From NCBI GenBank assembly GCA_016935665.1, contig JAFGQN010000204.1, positions 47,826-111,825 on the forward strand: a stretch of DNA of 64,000 bases, read 5' to 3'. The position numbers and the translations under genes are program-made. The notes below the pieces were generated by a model that saw only the letters and a list, made by a program, of their open reading frames with translations, searched no databases and had not been told where the DNA came from. Below, one piece after another: positions 17,688-26,549 of this stretch (position 1 is the first letter of the stretch; the number at the start of each line of letters is the position of its first letter). The stretch is from Deltaproteobacteria bacterium. Its GTDB lineage: Bacteria; Myxococcota_A; Polyangia; JAAYKL01.

Positions 17688-18974
17688 CTAGAACATGTCT
17701 TCCGGAGAAGAAGCGATGGAATGGATGCTGATGTCAGATCCCATTCGCTCCTGCTGCGCATTGAGCCGTATACCAATTGTCTTTTTCAATACCCCGTAAA
17801 CTGTGAAACTGGCGCCCAGAGATACGGCGATTACGCCAAGAGAAACAACAAGTTGAGACATGAAAGATACGCCGCCGGCTCCGCCAAGCGCTTCCTGACC
17901 AAAAATTCCGGCGGCGAGTCCGCCCCAGATACCGCACAAACCGTGCAGTGGCCACACACCCAGCACGTCGTCCCATTTCAGTTTGGAAGTTTCAAACTGG
18001 AACATAAAAACGAAAATCAGACCGGCAACCGCGCCAACTGCCAGCGCGCCAACGGGATGATACAAATCTGAACCGGCACAAACAGCGACCAGGCCGGCCA
18101 AAGCACCGTTATGTACAAATCCGGCATCGTTCTTCGAAAGAACCAACGCTGCGATGGTTCCTCCCACCATGGCGAGCAGGGAGTTGATTGCCACCAGGCC
18201 TGAAATATTATTAATCGCGCCGGCACTCATCACATTGAACCCGAACCATCCCACAATCAGAATCCATGACCCCAGCGCGAGAAATGGAATGGAGCTGACT
18301 TCTATTGTATCAGTCTCTGCAACGCGAATACGTGCCCCCAGCAGAATAATGGCCGGTAACGCAAGCCATCCGCCAGTGGCGTGAACAACAACAGAGCCGG
18401 CAAAATCATGAAACGGCGCCCCAAATGTGGTTGCCAGCCACCCTTCCGAACTGCCCAGCGCAGTGGAAAAATCTCCCCAGGTGGCCCCCTCTATGAACGG
18501 GTACACAAGTCCCACAAAAATACCGCCGGCAATGGAGTTGGTCCAGAACCTGGACCGCTCAGCCACCCCCCCTGAAATGATGGCGGGAATGCACGCGGCA
18601 AAGCCCAGGAAGAGAAAAAATCGGACATAATCGAGACCATTATTGGCGGCCATATCGTTAATGGGAACCAGAAAATTCACGCCGCGTGATATGGGATACC
18701 CAATGAAAAAATAGATAATCGTGGAAAAACCCCACTCAGCAATAATTTTATTAAGCGCATTTACCTGATTCTTCTTGCGCACGGAACCCACTTCCAAAAA
18801 AGCGAAACCGCTGTGCATGGCCAGGATCATTACTGCGCCAATCAAAATGAACAATGTGTTGGAGGAATTTGTGATTGCTGCCAAACCTTCCTCACCTGCC
18901 CATGCGGACTGACCGAACAGCATCGTCGCCGCAGCAACTGTCGTCATAAGTATTTTATTGCGTGTCAGGGCCAT
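17688..18974 (-). CDS. amt: Ammonium transporter Amt/AmtB
   Basis: A 428-residue transporter with a cleavable N-terminal signal (ending near SAWAGEE), as in E. coli AmtB, then eleven membrane spans. The twin-His pore is intact: the first His in SVVVHATGGW and the second in PLHGLCGIWGG. The family stretch HSGFAFLEVGSVRKKNQVN is also present. It should conduct ammonium across the inner membrane and be closed by the PII trimer encoded next. AAGGAGA lies about eight bases before the ATG. The order amt then PII is the reverse of E. coli glnK-amtB. Confidence 0.96.
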   Translation of the reverse strand: MALTRNKILMTTVAAATMLFGQSAWAGEEGLAAITNSSNTLFILIGAVMILAMHSGFAFLEVGSVRKKNQVNALNKIIAEWGFSTIIYFFIGYPISRGVNFLVPINDMAANNGLDYVRFFLFLGFAACIPAIISGGVAERSRFWTNSIAGGIFVGLVYPFIEGATWGDFSTALGSSEGWLATTFGAPFHDFAGSVVVHATGGWLALPAIILLGARIRVAETDTIEVSSIPFLALGSWILIVGWFGFNVMSAGAINNISGLVAINSLLAMVGGTIAALVLSKNDAGFVHNGALAGLVAVCAGSDLYHPVGALAVGAVAGLIFVFMFQFETSKLKWDDVLGVWPLHGLCGIWGGLAAGIFGQEALGGAGGVSFMSQLVVSLGVIAVSLGASFTVYGVLKKTIGIRLNAQQERMGSDISIHSIASSPEDMF

Positions 18975-19539
18975 TTCGTTGTCTCCTTGAATGTATTCGA
19001 AATTGAGTTTCTAAAGGATTTTCAAATTCGCGCATGGCCCAAGCAAGGAACGTACCATTATGTATACACTACAAAAAAGTCACTATTTAGAGGGGGTTTA
19101 GAATGGAAAAATTGCTTCTATCAAATTATTTTCCGACACACAAATGTATTTTTCAAAAACTGCACTGCACATAATTGTACCACTCAACATCCAATTTTTA
19201 ATCGATTTCGATCCTTTCGCCCGGTCGCTTCAGCCGGTAGCGGTGAGTGTGTTTGTGCGGTTCAAAAAGCCAAAACAGTACTTGCCGTCACTGCCATCCG
19301 CCCTTCGGTCAAACATCTCCCTTATTTGCAATTATATTCACGTATTGAGCCTCCCCGCAGGAGTCATTTCTCCAGTTTGCTATTGATTCTGTTGACCACT
19401 TATGTATTTTAAATAGCCAGCGCTTCGCAGCGGGAGACTGATCGCAGATACCCGGTCATTATCGATTGGAAACAACTTGCCTGGATTACTCTCCTTAAAA
19501 ACTTGCTTTAATAGAACTGATAATAAAGGACTTTATCTC
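18975..19539. other. Intergenic region between amt and GH3 genes (565 bp)
   Basis: This divergent region should contain the promoters of both flanking genes. I looked for a sigma54 (GG-N10-GC) site before amt and found none convincing. Frames such as 19144-19386 have no ribosome site and biased composition. Nothing else was recognised. Confidence 0.45.
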
Positions 19540-21105
19540 ATGAAATTTACGATCACCATTACCGAACGCGCAAAAGAGATCGTGTCCAGGATGGATATTG
19601 ATTCATTATTGAATCAGATCACCTGCCCACAGTTCTTTTCGAATACACCCTTACCCAAACAGGACAATTTTGGCGCATTGTTCTTTCACGCGTCCCCCAA
19701 GGATGCATTAAAAGCACAAATTAAAAAATTTAAATCCCAATGTTCATTTCCTCCGCTGATCACTACAGATATGGAAAACGGTCCAGGAGAAATGATCACC
19801 GATGGAACACAGTTTCCATCCATCATGGCGGCCGGTATCGCTGGGGATGAAAACCTGGCGTACGAAATGGGACGGGCAGCGGCTCATGAAGGCCGGGATG
19901 TGGGGTACAACTGGTCACTCTCTCCCTGCGTGGATATCGCTGCGGTGGCGGATAGCCCAATGGTCAGCCTGCGTTCCGCCGGTATCGATGCCGACACGGT
20001 CATCAAAACGGCCGGGGCATATATGCGCGGTCTTCAGGAAAACGGAATGGTGGCCACTCTAAAGCATTTCCCAGGAGACGGATACGATATTTACGATCAA
20101 CACCTGACGGTATCCTCCAATCCACTGTCCAAAGAAGAATGGTACAAACATTCGGGACGCGTGTTCAAGGAACTGATCGATCAGGGCGCAATGGCCATCA
20201 TGCCCGGCCATATTGCCTTGCCTGCGTTCGACGAAAAGTGGCAGGACACCGATTTCTATCCACCCGCGTCGATTTCCAAACCAATACTGCAGGGACTTCT
20301 TCGCGGGGAACTGGGATTCGAAGGTCTCATTGTTTCAGATGCGGTCAATATGGGTGGATTCGCCGGATTTATCAATCGCTTCGATGCTTCGGCGCTGTTT
20401 CTCGAAGCCGGGGGCGACTGCGTCCTCTTCCCCAATCTGGACTATTTCCAGTATGAAATGAAAAAACGGCTTGAAAGCGGCATGTTAAAAAAAGAGACGC
20501 TGATTTCACGTGCCGAACGCATGGTTTCGCTCAAGGATAAACTGGGATTGCTCGATCGCGACACGCAGCCCCCTTCCGAGGTGAACTTTGGACGTCACCA
20601 GGTGGCAGCGCACCAGATCATCGATAAATGTGTTAAAGTCATCCGCGACAGAGATGGCCTGCTGCCGGCGAAAATCGAAAAAAGCACACGCATTGCCCAC
20701 GTTATCATCTCGATGCGGCAAGATGATGAAAAACATCTGTACGAAACTCTGGAAGCAGAGCTGAAAAAGCACAGTAACCACGTCGAAACATTATTGTGTG
20801 ACTATCCCGAAGAAATATTCGACCCAGTGTATGCGAAAAAATTTGATTTGATCATCTGTTCTATCTCGTCGCGACATGACTACGGCACCAACATCGCCAG
20901 ACTGGCCGGTCCCAAAGCCAGATTAATGATGGGTGGCTGGATGAAGCTGGGTGTTCCCACCATTTTCATTTCTCATTTTCACCCATTTATCGAAAAGGAA
21001 TACTTTTTCAGTACGGATACCATCATCAACACGTACGGCAGCACCAGATACACAATGGAGCGTCTGGTTAAAGGCATCGTTGGCATCCAGCCTTTCGAAA
21101 AATAA
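19540..21105 (+). CDS. Glycoside hydrolase family 3 protein
   Basis: A 521-residue GH3 enzyme without signal peptide. The TIM barrel shows TTDMENGPGE, SLSPCVDIA, ATLKHFPGDGYDIYDQH, MPGHIALP and the nucleophile Asp in LIVSDAVNMGG. In NagZ-type beta-N-acetylglucosaminidases the loop reads KHFPGHGD with a His that forms the acid/base dyad; here that His is Asp. A C-terminal alpha/beta domain (residues ~370-520) is retained, unlike short NagZ. A beta-N-acetylhexosaminidase or related beta-glycosidase is likely but the substrate is open. The ATG at 19540, nine bases after AAAGGA, is preferred to a start 21 codons upstream. Confidence 0.86.
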   Translation: MKFTITITERAKEIVSRMDIDSLLNQITCPQFFSNTPLPKQDNFGALFFHASPKDALKAQIKKFKSQCSFPPLITTDMENGPGEMITDGTQFPSIMAAGIAGDENLAYEMGRAAAHEGRDVGYNWSLSPCVDIAAVADSPMVSLRSAGIDADTVIKTAGAYMRGLQENGMVATLKHFPGDGYDIYDQHLTVSSNPLSKEEWYKHSGRVFKELIDQGAMAIMPGHIALPAFDEKWQDTDFYPPASISKPILQGLLRGELGFEGLIVSDAVNMGGFAGFINRFDASALFLEAGGDCVLFPNLDYFQYEMKKRLESGMLKKETLISRAERMVSLKDKLGLLDRDTQPPSEVNFGRHQVAAHQIIDKCVKVIRDRDGLLPAKIEKSTRIAHVIISMRQDDEKHLYETLEAELKKHSNHVETLLCDYPEEIFDPVYAKKFDLIICSISSRHDYGTNIARLAGPKARLMMGGWMKLGVPTIFISHFHPFIEKEYFFSTDTIINTYGSTRYTMERLVKGIVGIQPFEK

Positions 21106-21270
21106 TCCAATATTCCTGGGCAATTGAATCAGACATACGGTTGATTTACGTTCCGCCCTGGAACTGTTTGAAAAGGTCACATTCGATTGACTTTTGTTTG
21201 AAATTACGACAATCTCATGCCACATTATCAACTCTGAATAAATATTTTTTCCAGTTAGGAAGCTGTAACC

Positions 21271-21666
21271 ATGCAGACGAAAGAAAAACGCGAAAAACCA
21301 TTACTTCTGCTCGCAGATGATGACCCGGAACTCATTGGTATACTCACCAGACGCCTCGGCGTTCTGGAATGCGGCATCGTAACAGCAAACAACGGTGTCG
21401 ATGCTCTGAAACTGATTCGACAGGAACAACCCGATGCAGTTGTTCTCGATGTGATGATGCCACAAATGAACGGCTGGGAGGTATGCAAGGCCATCCGCTC
21501 TGATGAGCGTCTCAAGGATTTGCCGGTAATGATGCTGACAGGTATTGGCGAAAGTTTAAACGAGATGACGTCTCCATTGTATGGTGCAAACGATCATATC
21601 GATAAACCGTTTGATTTCGCCGAACTATTGTTCAAAATCCGCAAATTGCTCGCTCATACCCGTTGA
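21271..21666 (+). CDS. Single-domain response regulator
   Basis: A 131-residue receiver domain with no output domain. The acidic pair (LLLADDDPE), phospho-acceptor Asp in VVLDVMMPQMNGW, Thr in MMLTGIGES and the Lys in HIDKPF are all present, so it should be phosphorylatable. AGGAAG precedes the ATG. Such stand-alone receivers serve as phosphate shuttles or act by protein contact. The nearest kinase is several kilobases away, so its partner is unknown. Confidence 0.92.
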   Translation: MQTKEKREKPLLLLADDDPELIGILTRRLGVLECGIVTANNGVDALKLIRQEQPDAVVLDVMMPQMNGWEVCKAIRSDERLKDLPVMMLTGIGESLNEMTSPLYGANDHIDKPFDFAELLFKIRKLLAHTR

Positions 21667-21756
21667 TGTCAAAAACCCATTTTTTACCTTGTTAGATATT
21701 TGAATGGAAAGCCGATAAGCCGCTTCGTCATTCACAGGAATTCTGTGTATTTGCAC

Positions 21757-21879
21757 AAAAAAAAACGGTGAATTCAGCTGATGTGGGGGGCATCTTCGTG
21801 TGAACTCACCGCTCAAAAAAACAAAAATAACGACGAACTCGATGGATGTGGGGGGCATCTGAGACGAGCCCGTCGTCGC
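21757..21879 (-). ncRNA. Putative sRNA with two C6-looped hairpins (6C-RNA-like)
   Basis: On the minus strand two long hairpins occur in tandem. Hairpin 1 pairs 21876-21865 with 21841-21830 (12 consecutive pairs, two of them G-U). Hairpin 2 pairs 21811-21801 with 21776-21766 (11 pairs, one G-U). The outer stems differ in sequence, yet both enclose the identical 16-mer AGATGCCCCCCACATC, itself a GATG/CATC stem closing a CCCCCCA loop. Each hairpin is followed by a U-rich run; the second by nine U, as in an intrinsic terminator. On the plus strand the three wobbles become A-C mismatches, so the minus strand is the RNA strand. C-rich loops could pair with G-rich ribosome sites. Length about 120 nt. 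Confidence 0.72.
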
Positions 21880-21885
21880 TTACTG

Positions 21886-21914
21886 CTTATAGCAATCAGC
21901 GTACCAACTTTTAA
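21886..21914 (-). promoter_or_regulatory. Putative promoter of the C6-hairpin sRNA
   Basis: On the minus strand TATAAG (21891-21886) is preceded after 17 bases by TTAAAA (21914-21909). The predicted start near 21879 falls just before the first hairpin, which fits an independent short transcript. Confidence 0.45.
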
Positions 21915-22240
21915 AAACATAAAAAAAATATGCCAAACTCAGTAATTTTCAGCAACTTAGAAAAACTGCCTTACTTTTCATGGTGTAATTTTTCACCCAC
22001 GCAAAAACATACTTTCATAAATGAAATGAAAGATTTAAATTTTGAAAAAAAAATCCGATTGCTGTTACGGTTAGTAGTCGATTTTTTTTATATAAAATCC
22101 ATTATTATTTCTTGTCATCCATGTGAAAAAGAAATAGCGTACCACCAGTCATATCATACTGATTGTCACCATTGTGTTGGTTGTCACAGATGATATCCCG
22201 GTCTCTTATTTTCAACCAAATTCCAAGGAGAATTGTTACA

Positions 22241-23329
22241 ATGACCAATAGAATTTTTAATTTCTCGGCCGGTCCCTGCACACTGCCTTTGCCTGCACTC
22301 GAAAAAGCTCAAAACGAGTTTCTGGACTATCAGTGCTCGGGAATGTCAATTATTGAGCAGAGCCACCGCGGCAAATTCTATGATGAAGTCCACAATACAG
22401 CCATCCAGAACCTGAAGTTCCTTCTTCAGGTGCCGGACGACTTCAGCATCCTCATGCTTCACGGTGGTGCAACTCAAAACTTTGTAATGATTCCAATGAA
22501 CTTTGCATCTGAAGGTAAAGCATTGGATTATGTGATGACCGGTTCCTGGTCAAAAAAAGCCGCCGCAGAAGGAAAAAGCTACGCCGGTTATAAAGAAATC
22601 TGGACAAGCGCAGATAAAAATTTCACATGTATGCCCACTGCTGCCCAAATCACACCCAGTGAAAATTCAGCATATGTACATTTCTGCACAAATGAGACCA
22701 TTGGCGGCATCGAGTTGCAGGAATACCCGGATTGCGGTGATGTACCAGTGATTATGGATATGTCTTCTCATATCATGAGCCGTGAAATTCCATTTGATAG
22801 AGTGGATATGGTGTATGCCGGTGCTCAGAAAAACCTCGGACCAGCGGGGCTGGGAGTTGTGATTATCCGTAATTCCCTGCTCGAGAAATGCAATGCAAAT
22901 ATCCCCAACTTCATGTCGTACAAAGTACAGGCGGACAACAACTCGCTGTACAACACCCCCCCTGTGTTTGCCATCTACATGATGAACAATGTGCTGGAAT
23001 GGGTAAAAGCAAACGGTGGCGTAGTAGGCATGGAGAAGCTGGCCAAACAGCGTTCATCCTTTATTTACGATGCAGTAGATGCATCTGGTGGCTGGTACAG
23101 CTGTCCCGTAGAAAAAACCTGTCGTTCGAGAATGAACGTGGTTTGGCGCCTCCCCTCTGAAGAACTGGAAAAGAAATTTATCGGTGAAGCCGCTGCGGCC
23201 GGATTCTCTGGGCTCAAAGGCCATCGCTCTGTGGGCGGATGCCGAGCATCCATGTACAATGCCATGCCTGTTGCGGGTGCCGAGCAACTCGCGCAGTTCA
23301 TGGTGGATTTCAAGAAAAACAATTCCTGA
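22241..23329 (+). CDS. serC: Phosphoserine aminotransferase
   Basis: A 362-residue class-V PLP aminotransferase converting 3-phosphohydroxypyruvate to phosphoserine in serine synthesis (and acting in vitamin B6 synthesis in some bacteria). FNFSAGPCTLP, SIIEQSHRGKF, LHGGATQNF, the PLP-Lys segment VYAGAQKNLGPAG and the C-terminal FSGLKGHRSVGGCRASMYNA are all typical. The ATG at 22241 lies ten bases after AAGGAG; the frame extends upstream but into non-family sequence. No serA or serB lies beside it. Confidence 0.97.
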   Translation: MTNRIFNFSAGPCTLPLPALEKAQNEFLDYQCSGMSIIEQSHRGKFYDEVHNTAIQNLKFLLQVPDDFSILMLHGGATQNFVMIPMNFASEGKALDYVMTGSWSKKAAAEGKSYAGYKEIWTSADKNFTCMPTAAQITPSENSAYVHFCTNETIGGIELQEYPDCGDVPVIMDMSSHIMSREIPFDRVDMVYAGAQKNLGPAGLGVVIIRNSLLEKCNANIPNFMSYKVQADNNSLYNTPPVFAIYMMNNVLEWVKANGGVVGMEKLAKQRSSFIYDAVDASGGWYSCPVEKTCRSRMNVVWRLPSEELEKKFIGEAAAAGFSGLKGHRSVGGCRASMYNAMPVAGAEQLAQFMVDFKKNNS

Positions 23330-23503
23330 TAAACTATTTCAATTCATAGTTCAGCCGCATATTAAGGCGTAAACCCCGTTTTTGTTAGGGACATCCGACA
23401 AGTCACGCGATTGCCCTGGGGTTGGATCGTCAGCCAATATGGTCATCACTGAGGCATTGGGGAAATCACCTCAAGTGGCATACAGCCGATTACCACCCCA
23501 ATT

Positions 23504-24361
23504 TTACAAAGTTGATTGGTGAGACCGAAGAACAGCGCGGACTCCCCCGCAAAGGCGGGCAAATTTCGCGCCGGTGAAGTTACTCGCTGTGTAATAGTTG
23601 CCATCCCCCAGCGATTCCCAGAATAATTTGGCGTGACGAAAGCTGACTGCGTTGCTGACGAGATACCGATGGGCTTCCCGATACGAGGGTCTCTCCGAAT
23701 CAGCGGATATACGCTGCTGGTAGTCCCGGATGGCCTCTTCCCAGTTGGAAAAAGCGCGCCACGATGCATCTTCGACAAACACCATCTTTCCAGAGTCATC
23801 CTCTTCAAATGTGGGCATTTCGTACCACTTCTTGTCCCAGGACCCCTGTCGCACTCCCCATGCGTTGAAGTTCCACACATTCTGTTTCCAACCAGAGGCA
23901 ACAATCGCATGCGCGATCATTCGAACACGAACACTTTCTGATGCGATGCCGTGTGAGGACAGGATGTCGTTCATCTTTAGCACCACAGATTCTCTGTCCC
24001 ACGCAGCGGCCCAGGGCGTTCGTTTGGGCCTGACTTTCAATGCGTCCAATATGACACCGTTGGTGTTGGCGTTGCCCGGTTGACTCAGCGGTTCGACAGC
24101 TTCAAAAGGAGCATAGGACAAAGAGAGCCAGGTCTGCCAGGGGTGAAACGCTAAATGGTACGTAAAAGCGCTGTGGTCCAAATCCAGTACCAAATGATAC
24201 AGGCTGACTTTCTCAGGAGTGGTTGTGGTGGGAGCCACTTCATCAATTGCTGCATAATTGCAGCTTGAACTCATCAGGACACCAGCACTGATTACGGTTT
24301 TGGCGAGACCGTTGACGATCTTTCCTCCAAGCTTTCTAAACACATCCATACGTCGTTTCAT
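23504..24361 (-). CDS. Putative exported glucosaminidase/lysozyme-like protein
   Basis: A 285-residue protein. The N-terminus is basic then hydrophobic and ends in MSSSC (Cys34), a loose lipobox, so it is probably a periplasmic or outer-membrane lipoprotein. From about residue 145 it resembles peptidoglycan glucosaminidases of the FlgJ/LytG type: an AIVASGWKQ segment where the family has an E..SGWG-like helix, NFNAWGVRQGSWDKKW, a strand VEDASWRAFSNWEEAIRDY (family pattern FR.Y.s..esi.dY) and a Y....GDGNYYTASN end. The catalytic Glu expected before SGW is not obvious, so activity is uncertain. The start was chosen from the signal sequence; a longer frame to 24535 overlaps the upstream gene. 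It is the last gene of a minus-strand operon. Confidence 0.66.
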   Translation of the reverse strand: MKRRMDVFRKLGGKIVNGLAKTVISAGVLMSSSCNYAAIDEVAPTTTTPEKVSLYHLVLDLDHSAFTYHLAFHPWQTWLSLSYAPFEAVEPLSQPGNANTNGVILDALKVRPKRTPWAAAWDRESVVLKMNDILSSHGIASESVRVRMIAHAIVASGWKQNVWNFNAWGVRQGSWDKKWYEMPTFEEDDSGKMVFVEDASWRAFSNWEEAIRDYQQRISADSERPSYREAHRYLVSNAVSFRHAKLFWESLGDGNYYTASNFTGAKFARLCGGVRAVLRSHQSTL

Positions 24362-24458
24362 CGTCATCACAATCGCTACCATAGTTGGAACAATGTGAAA
24401 GTAAAGGAGAACTTCTCCAAAGTGAGCATAATTGTAACCCAGGAACGACCAATTGCAT

Positions 24459-25418
24459 TCATCCAACACTTGAGTAGCGTTTTCTATTTCGCATCTGATG
24501 ACAATCCACTTCTCCACACTGCTCCAGATACTCAATACACGAAATGGTTTGCGCCATGTTCAGCCACTTTGAGAACGTGCGTCGCTTCTGACCAAACGCT
24601 CGACAACTCAGTTCATAAGCGCTTTGAGGCGTTCGCGAAAGTGTTCGTTTTACTTCGATAATTCTGGAGTGATGCAACGCTGCCAACGCTTCGCATCGCG
24701 CCGGAACATCTGCAACGGGATCACCATGTGCGGTGATTGCCGTCATTGTTCCCAATGCGGATATTTTTTTTAAGGATAGCAGATATTGTGCAAGCGGCGA
24801 ATTAAACCTGGACTGATATTTCGTAACAATGTTCACCAGAGAATGTCCGAGAATATGGTCCCCTGCCACCAGCACACGGGTATCCGGCTGAAAAAAACAG
24901 ACATGCCCATCGGTGTGCCCCGTGGTGTGCAGCAAGACAAACGGGATGCCCGCTATATCGATGGCGCCGTCGCCCTCTGGCAACACATCCGGCCGGAATG
25001 GCTGCCGAAGTGATCTTAAATACGCAAATATCGGTGTGACTTCTTTTCGAAAATCAACGGGCAATTCATGTTCGCCATAAAACGTGGCCAGTTGTTCATC
25101 CTGCAGGGGAGATTCCTGCCAACGCGCCATCTCTTCAGCATCGTCGCGGGATAACAGCACCGGAGTTCCTGACTCCTGAAAAAATTTTCCCAATCCGCAA
25201 TGGTCGGGATGATAATGAGTACAGAGTACCTTCTCCAGACGGGATGCCTTGACCCCCCATCGGGCAAGTTGTTTTTCCATAATGGCCACATTGCGCTCGC
25301 TGGCCATTCCCGTATCAATCAACGCAGCTCTGCCACTGTTTACAACGAGGTAGCAGTTCACCGTCCCCAACATTCCGGGCATTGGCATTTCGATACGATG
25401 AATCATTTCTGCGAACAT
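24459..25418 (-). CDS. Metallo-beta-lactamase-fold hydrolase
   Basis: A 319-residue cytosolic-looking MBL-fold protein. All metal ligands are present: THYHPDHCG (HxHxDH), His in TTGHTDGHVCF, Asp in VAGDHILGHS and a late His in ITAHGDPVAD. A winged-helix-like C-terminal extension follows (RTLSRTPQSAYELSCRAFG), as in the LACTB2/RNase-Z-like or glyoxalase-II-related hydrolases. The substrate could be a thioester, lactone or nucleic acid. Its ATG starts directly after the stop codon of the upstream lipoprotein gene, implying translational coupling. Confidence 0.88.
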   Translation of the reverse strand: MFAEMIHRIEMPMPGMLGTVNCYLVVNSGRAALIDTGMASERNVAIMEKQLARWGVKASRLEKVLCTHYHPDHCGLGKFFQESGTPVLLSRDDAEEMARWQESPLQDEQLATFYGEHELPVDFRKEVTPIFAYLRSLRQPFRPDVLPEGDGAIDIAGIPFVLLHTTGHTDGHVCFFQPDTRVLVAGDHILGHSLVNIVTKYQSRFNSPLAQYLLSLKKISALGTMTAITAHGDPVADVPARCEALAALHHSRIIEVKRTLSRTPQSAYELSCRAFGQKRRTFSKWLNMAQTISCIEYLEQCGEVDCHQMRNRKRYSSVG

Positions 25419-26549
25419 TCAGGGCAACGGCAAAAAAACAAGCGCGCCTCGCACACCGGTACCCGTCATCGCTCTAAGGGGACGCTCGCCCAAAAAAAAT
25501 TGAATCGACCACAACGACGCGGGAATGTCGCTTTCCTGCAATTTAGTCTGTATTTTTTCCACCCACAGCTTCAATTCTTTTCGCCCTGCCGCAGACTTGC
25601 CACCACTTGATAGCACAATCTGCACTGCTGTGCCCGGCAACTGACGCAGTACACCAACAATCGATTCAAGCGACGGCTCCAACGAGGAATGCATCACGCC
25701 GGGTTTTTGCGAAAACTGAAGCGGCACGGTTGCGGTCCACCCCGGATCATCCGCCACAATGTCCATTTTTTCATTTTCCAGAGCGTTTTTCAATGCGGTT
25801 AACGCGCCTTTGCCATCTTTCTGTGAGAAGCGCCACACATCATCCATTAAGCGGACATACTCGGCCAGATTCTTTTCGCCATATCGATACACAGACGCCA
25901 AATCATTGCTGCCCAGGGACTCCTCCATTAATGCTGCGGCCCCGGATAAGGCGTGCAACCGTTCCGGCAGTGTTTTTTCGTTGACCACCATCAACTGCGC
26001 CAGTGCGACCCGAATCTTTGCCATGGCAATGAGTTCCCGTCCCACCAGCACCTGCGCTGCCAGCAGCGTATCGGTCGAAACATCTTCTATTTGTGATTGC
26101 AATTCTTCTGCCGCCGCCGCTTCCCGCGTGTTCGCCGCAACAACCTGTTCGAGATGTGTGCGCATTTCAGCACGCGCATTTTTTTCAAGAAGCAAATCAA
26201 CTTTGTGGCGCAAAACCACCAGTTCCGATTCCAGTTGCTGTTTCTGTTGCAGTTGCTGTTCGGTCCCATCGGTCAAATCCGCCTGAAGAACCTGTGCTTC
26301 CGCGATGCGCAGCGTCAGAAGGCCCAGAGTGACAAATCGATTCAGGGACTTTTCGTCTTTCTCTTCCAACGCCTCTTCAGCTGCTGCTAAATGTACGCGG
26401 GCAGTTTCATACCGAATATCATCTGCATCCGCGGCCATCACTCGTGTTTTTAAATCACTGAATTCTGCAGACGGCACAATTGAAGCGCAAGCCACAACCA
26501 AAACCGAGAGAGAGACTCCCACTATCAGCAATGGTGAAAGACGACTCAT
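25419..26549 (-). CDS. Coiled-coil lipoprotein, 376 aa
   Basis: The N-terminus has a lipobox-like VVAC (Cys21). Residues about 35-110 form Ala-rich helices (YETARVHLAAAEEALEEKDE) reminiscent of the DUF4398 lipoprotein domain. A long coiled coil follows to about residue 190 and then a mixed C-terminal domain. That domain, near residues 290-376, has VQIVLSSGGKSAAGRKELKL, a weak echo of OmpA-type peptidoglycan domains, but the diagnostic OmpA residues are not clear. It overlaps the upstream gene by four bases (ATGA). Likely periplasmic, envelope-associated; exact role unknown. Confidence 0.72.
   Translation of the reverse strand: MSRLSPLLIVGVSLSVLVVACASIVPSAEFSDLKTRVMAADADDIRYETARVHLAAAEEALEEKDEKSLNRFVTLGLLTLRIAEAQVLQADLTDGTEQQLQQKQQLESELVVLRHKVDLLLEKNARAEMRTHLEQVVAANTREAAAAEELQSQIEDVSTDTLLAAQVLVGRELIAMAKIRVALAQLMVVNEKTLPERLHALSGAAALMEESLGSNDLASVYRYGEKNLAEYVRLMDDVWRFSQKDGKGALTALKNALENEKMDIVADDPGWTATVPLQFSQKPGVMHSSLEPSLESIVGVLRQLPGTAVQIVLSSGGKSAAGRKELKLWVEKIQTKLQESDIPASLWSIQFFLGERPLRAMTGTGVRGALVFLPLP

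Larger units (their letters stand above)
21667..22240. other. Intergenic region holding the C6-hairpin sRNA and the serC leader (574 bp)
   Basis: The left half contains the predicted minus-strand sRNA and its promoter. The right half is very AT-rich and leads into serC. An 87-codon plus-strand frame at 21930-22193 has no ribosome site and a His/Cys-rich end, and is rejected as a gene. Confidence 0.6.

Noticed and set aside
18975..19080. A sigma54 promoter for amt
   Set aside because: Sequences near CTTGGGCCATGCGCG do not give the GG-N10-GC spacing required.
21930..22193. An 87-codon plus-strand frame before serC
   Set aside because: No ribosome site, extreme AT content, a His/Cys-rich end, and it overlaps the serC leader.
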